Assembly (NCBI GenBank): GCA_963674575.2
Contig: CAXXQT010000005.1
Span: 248,001-312,000 of the forward strand
DNA from: JAAYAY01 sp963674575
GTDB taxonomy: Bacteria; Planctomycetota; Planctomycetia; Pirellulales; Thermoguttaceae
Reading direction: 5' to 3'
DNA: 64,000 bases
The translations under genes and the position numbers were made by a program. Under the pieces are notes generated by a model that ran no database searches, was not told where the DNA came from, and worked only from the letters and a program-made list of their open reading frames with translations. Positions 63,319-64,000 of this stretch are shown in pieces (position 1 is the stretch's first letter; each line of letters starts with the position of its first letter).

Positions 63319-64000
63319 TGATCCTTCACGTCGATATGGACGCGTTCTATGCCTCCGTGGAGCAGCGGGATCGTCCGGAGTTGAAGGGGCGGCCGGTGAT
63401 CGTGGGCGGCACTCCCGAGGGGCGGGGCGTTGTTTCGGCAGCGAGCTATGAGGCGCGTCGTTTTGGCATCCACAGCGCGATGCCGGCTGCCACGGCGGTG
63501 CGATTGTGCCCCCACGGCGTCTTTCTGCGACCCCGTATTTCTCACTACGCCGAGGTTTCCCGCCAGATTCATGAGGTCTTCGATCGCTTCACGCCCCTGG
63601 TGGAGCCGCTTGCCCTGGACGAAGCCTTCCTGGACGTGCGAGGCAGTGTCGGCCTGTTCGGTTCCCCGATCGAAATCGCCCGAAAGATCAAGGACACCAT
63701 TGTCCGGGAACTGGGCCTGGTGGCTTCCGTCGGGGTGGCTCCGAACAAGTTTCTGGCGAAGGTGGCCAGTGATCTGGAGAAGCCCGACGGGTTTGTGGTG
63801 GTCGAGAAGGGGACTGAACAAGATTTTCTTGACCCCTTGCCGGTTGGACGCTTGTGGGGCGTGGGACGCGTGTCGGGGCGAGCCTTCGAGCAATTGGGGA
63901 TTCGCACGATTGGCCAACTGGCGCGGATGCCTCAGGAAACGCTTGCTTCCCGATTTGGTTCGGTGGGGGAACACCTTTGGCAGCTCGCCCATGGGCTTGA
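63318..64000 (+). CDS. dinB: DNA polymerase IV (Y-family), N-terminal part
   Basis: The frame starts at an ATG that overlaps the thiE stop (TGATG, 63316-63320) and runs off the right edge after 227 codons. It begins MILHVDMDAFYASVEQRDRP, with the catalytic Asp in VDMDAFYASVE, then VVSAASYEARRFGIHSAMP and LDEAFLDV, which carries the Asp/Glu pair. Finger and thumb regions follow (GVAPNKFLAKVASDLEKPDG, LWGVGRVSGRAFEQLG). DinB performs error-prone translesion synthesis. The frame is intact to the edge. The overlap suggests that it is translationally coupled to thiE. Confidence 0.95.
   Translation, partial: MILHVDMDAFYASVEQRDRPELKGRPVIVGGTPEGRGVVSAASYEARRFGIHSAMPAATAVRLCPHGVFLRPRISHYAEVSRQIHEVFDRFTPLVEPLALDEAFLDVRGSVGLFGSPIEIARKIKDTIVRELGLVASVGVAPNKFLAKVASDLEKPDGFVVVEKGTEQDFLDPLPVGRLWGVGRVSGRAFEQLGIRTIGQLARMPQETLASRFGSVGEHLWQLAHGL

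Overview
The window looks like chromosomal DNA of a GC-rich planctomycete, probably of the Pirellulales type. The evidence is the combination of an LEPR-XLL-type N-terminus on an exported subtilase, two sulfatases, a XylR-type (LacI-like plus AraC) regulator beside a GH116 enzyme, a secreted DUF1080 protein, a Hint-domain secreted protein, a zinc-ribbon Ser/Thr kinase with C-terminal membrane helices, and many dispersed palindromic repeats. No rRNA, tRNA, CRISPR array or prophage was found.

Layout. 1-6144 (minus strand) is an exopolysaccharide/O-antigen cluster: sulfotransferase, Wzx-type flippase, asparagine synthetase, GT4 glycosyltransferase and the start of an O-antigen-ligase-like membrane protein. 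6439-8229 is a secreted protein ending in a Hint (intein-like) domain. 8992-11928 is a secreted subtilase with C-terminal repeats. 12089-12755 is a DUF433/DUF5615 toxin-antitoxin-like pair. 12.9-14.8 kb is rich in repeats around a DUF1080 gene. 14802-16544 is a secreted protein of unknown function whose frame is cut by an in-frame UGA. Then come a Ser/Thr kinase, the divergent XylR/GH116 pair, a small membrane protein, an FAD oxidoreductase with a one-base frameshift overlapping a PAS histidine kinase, an enolase-superfamily enzyme, a NarL-type response regulator, sulfatase 1, an ankyrin-type lipoprotein, sulfatase 2, a PQQ-propeller protein coupled to a fused 5-oxoprolinase, a CbiX-type chelatase, a Prc protease, an MFS transporter, a PP2C phosphatase, a PEGA lipoprotein, an Mla-type lipid ABC transporter (mlaE-mlaF-mlaD), a TPR protein, a REP-associated tyrosine transposase (RAYT), clpC, a TPR membrane protein, a Clp_N-ThiD2-ThiE fusion and the start of dinB.

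How the genes fit together. The 16.8-36.6 kb stretch reads as a loosely organised region for using complex, partly sulfated glycans (GH116, sulfatases, FAD oxidoreductase, enolase-family dehydratase, XylR regulator). A two-component pair (26422-27882 and 29430-30065) is interleaved with it. The kinase at 16786 and the phosphatase at 47355 could act antagonistically, but nothing in the sequence links them.

The most unusual content is non-coding: a seven-unit 157-bp hairpin array (48.9-50.0 kb), a RAYT flanked by inverted copies of a repeat that also occurs at 14.3 kb, two copies of a roughly 400-480 bp repeat (one with a nested palindromic insertion), a pair of ~200-bp near-palindromic elements, and a direct pair of hairpin repeats upstream of two consecutive genes. 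Two genes are interrupted (UGA at 14952, frameshift near 26042); only raw reads or relatives can separate real decay from consensus error. All homology statements come from motif recognition by eye; no database search was run.
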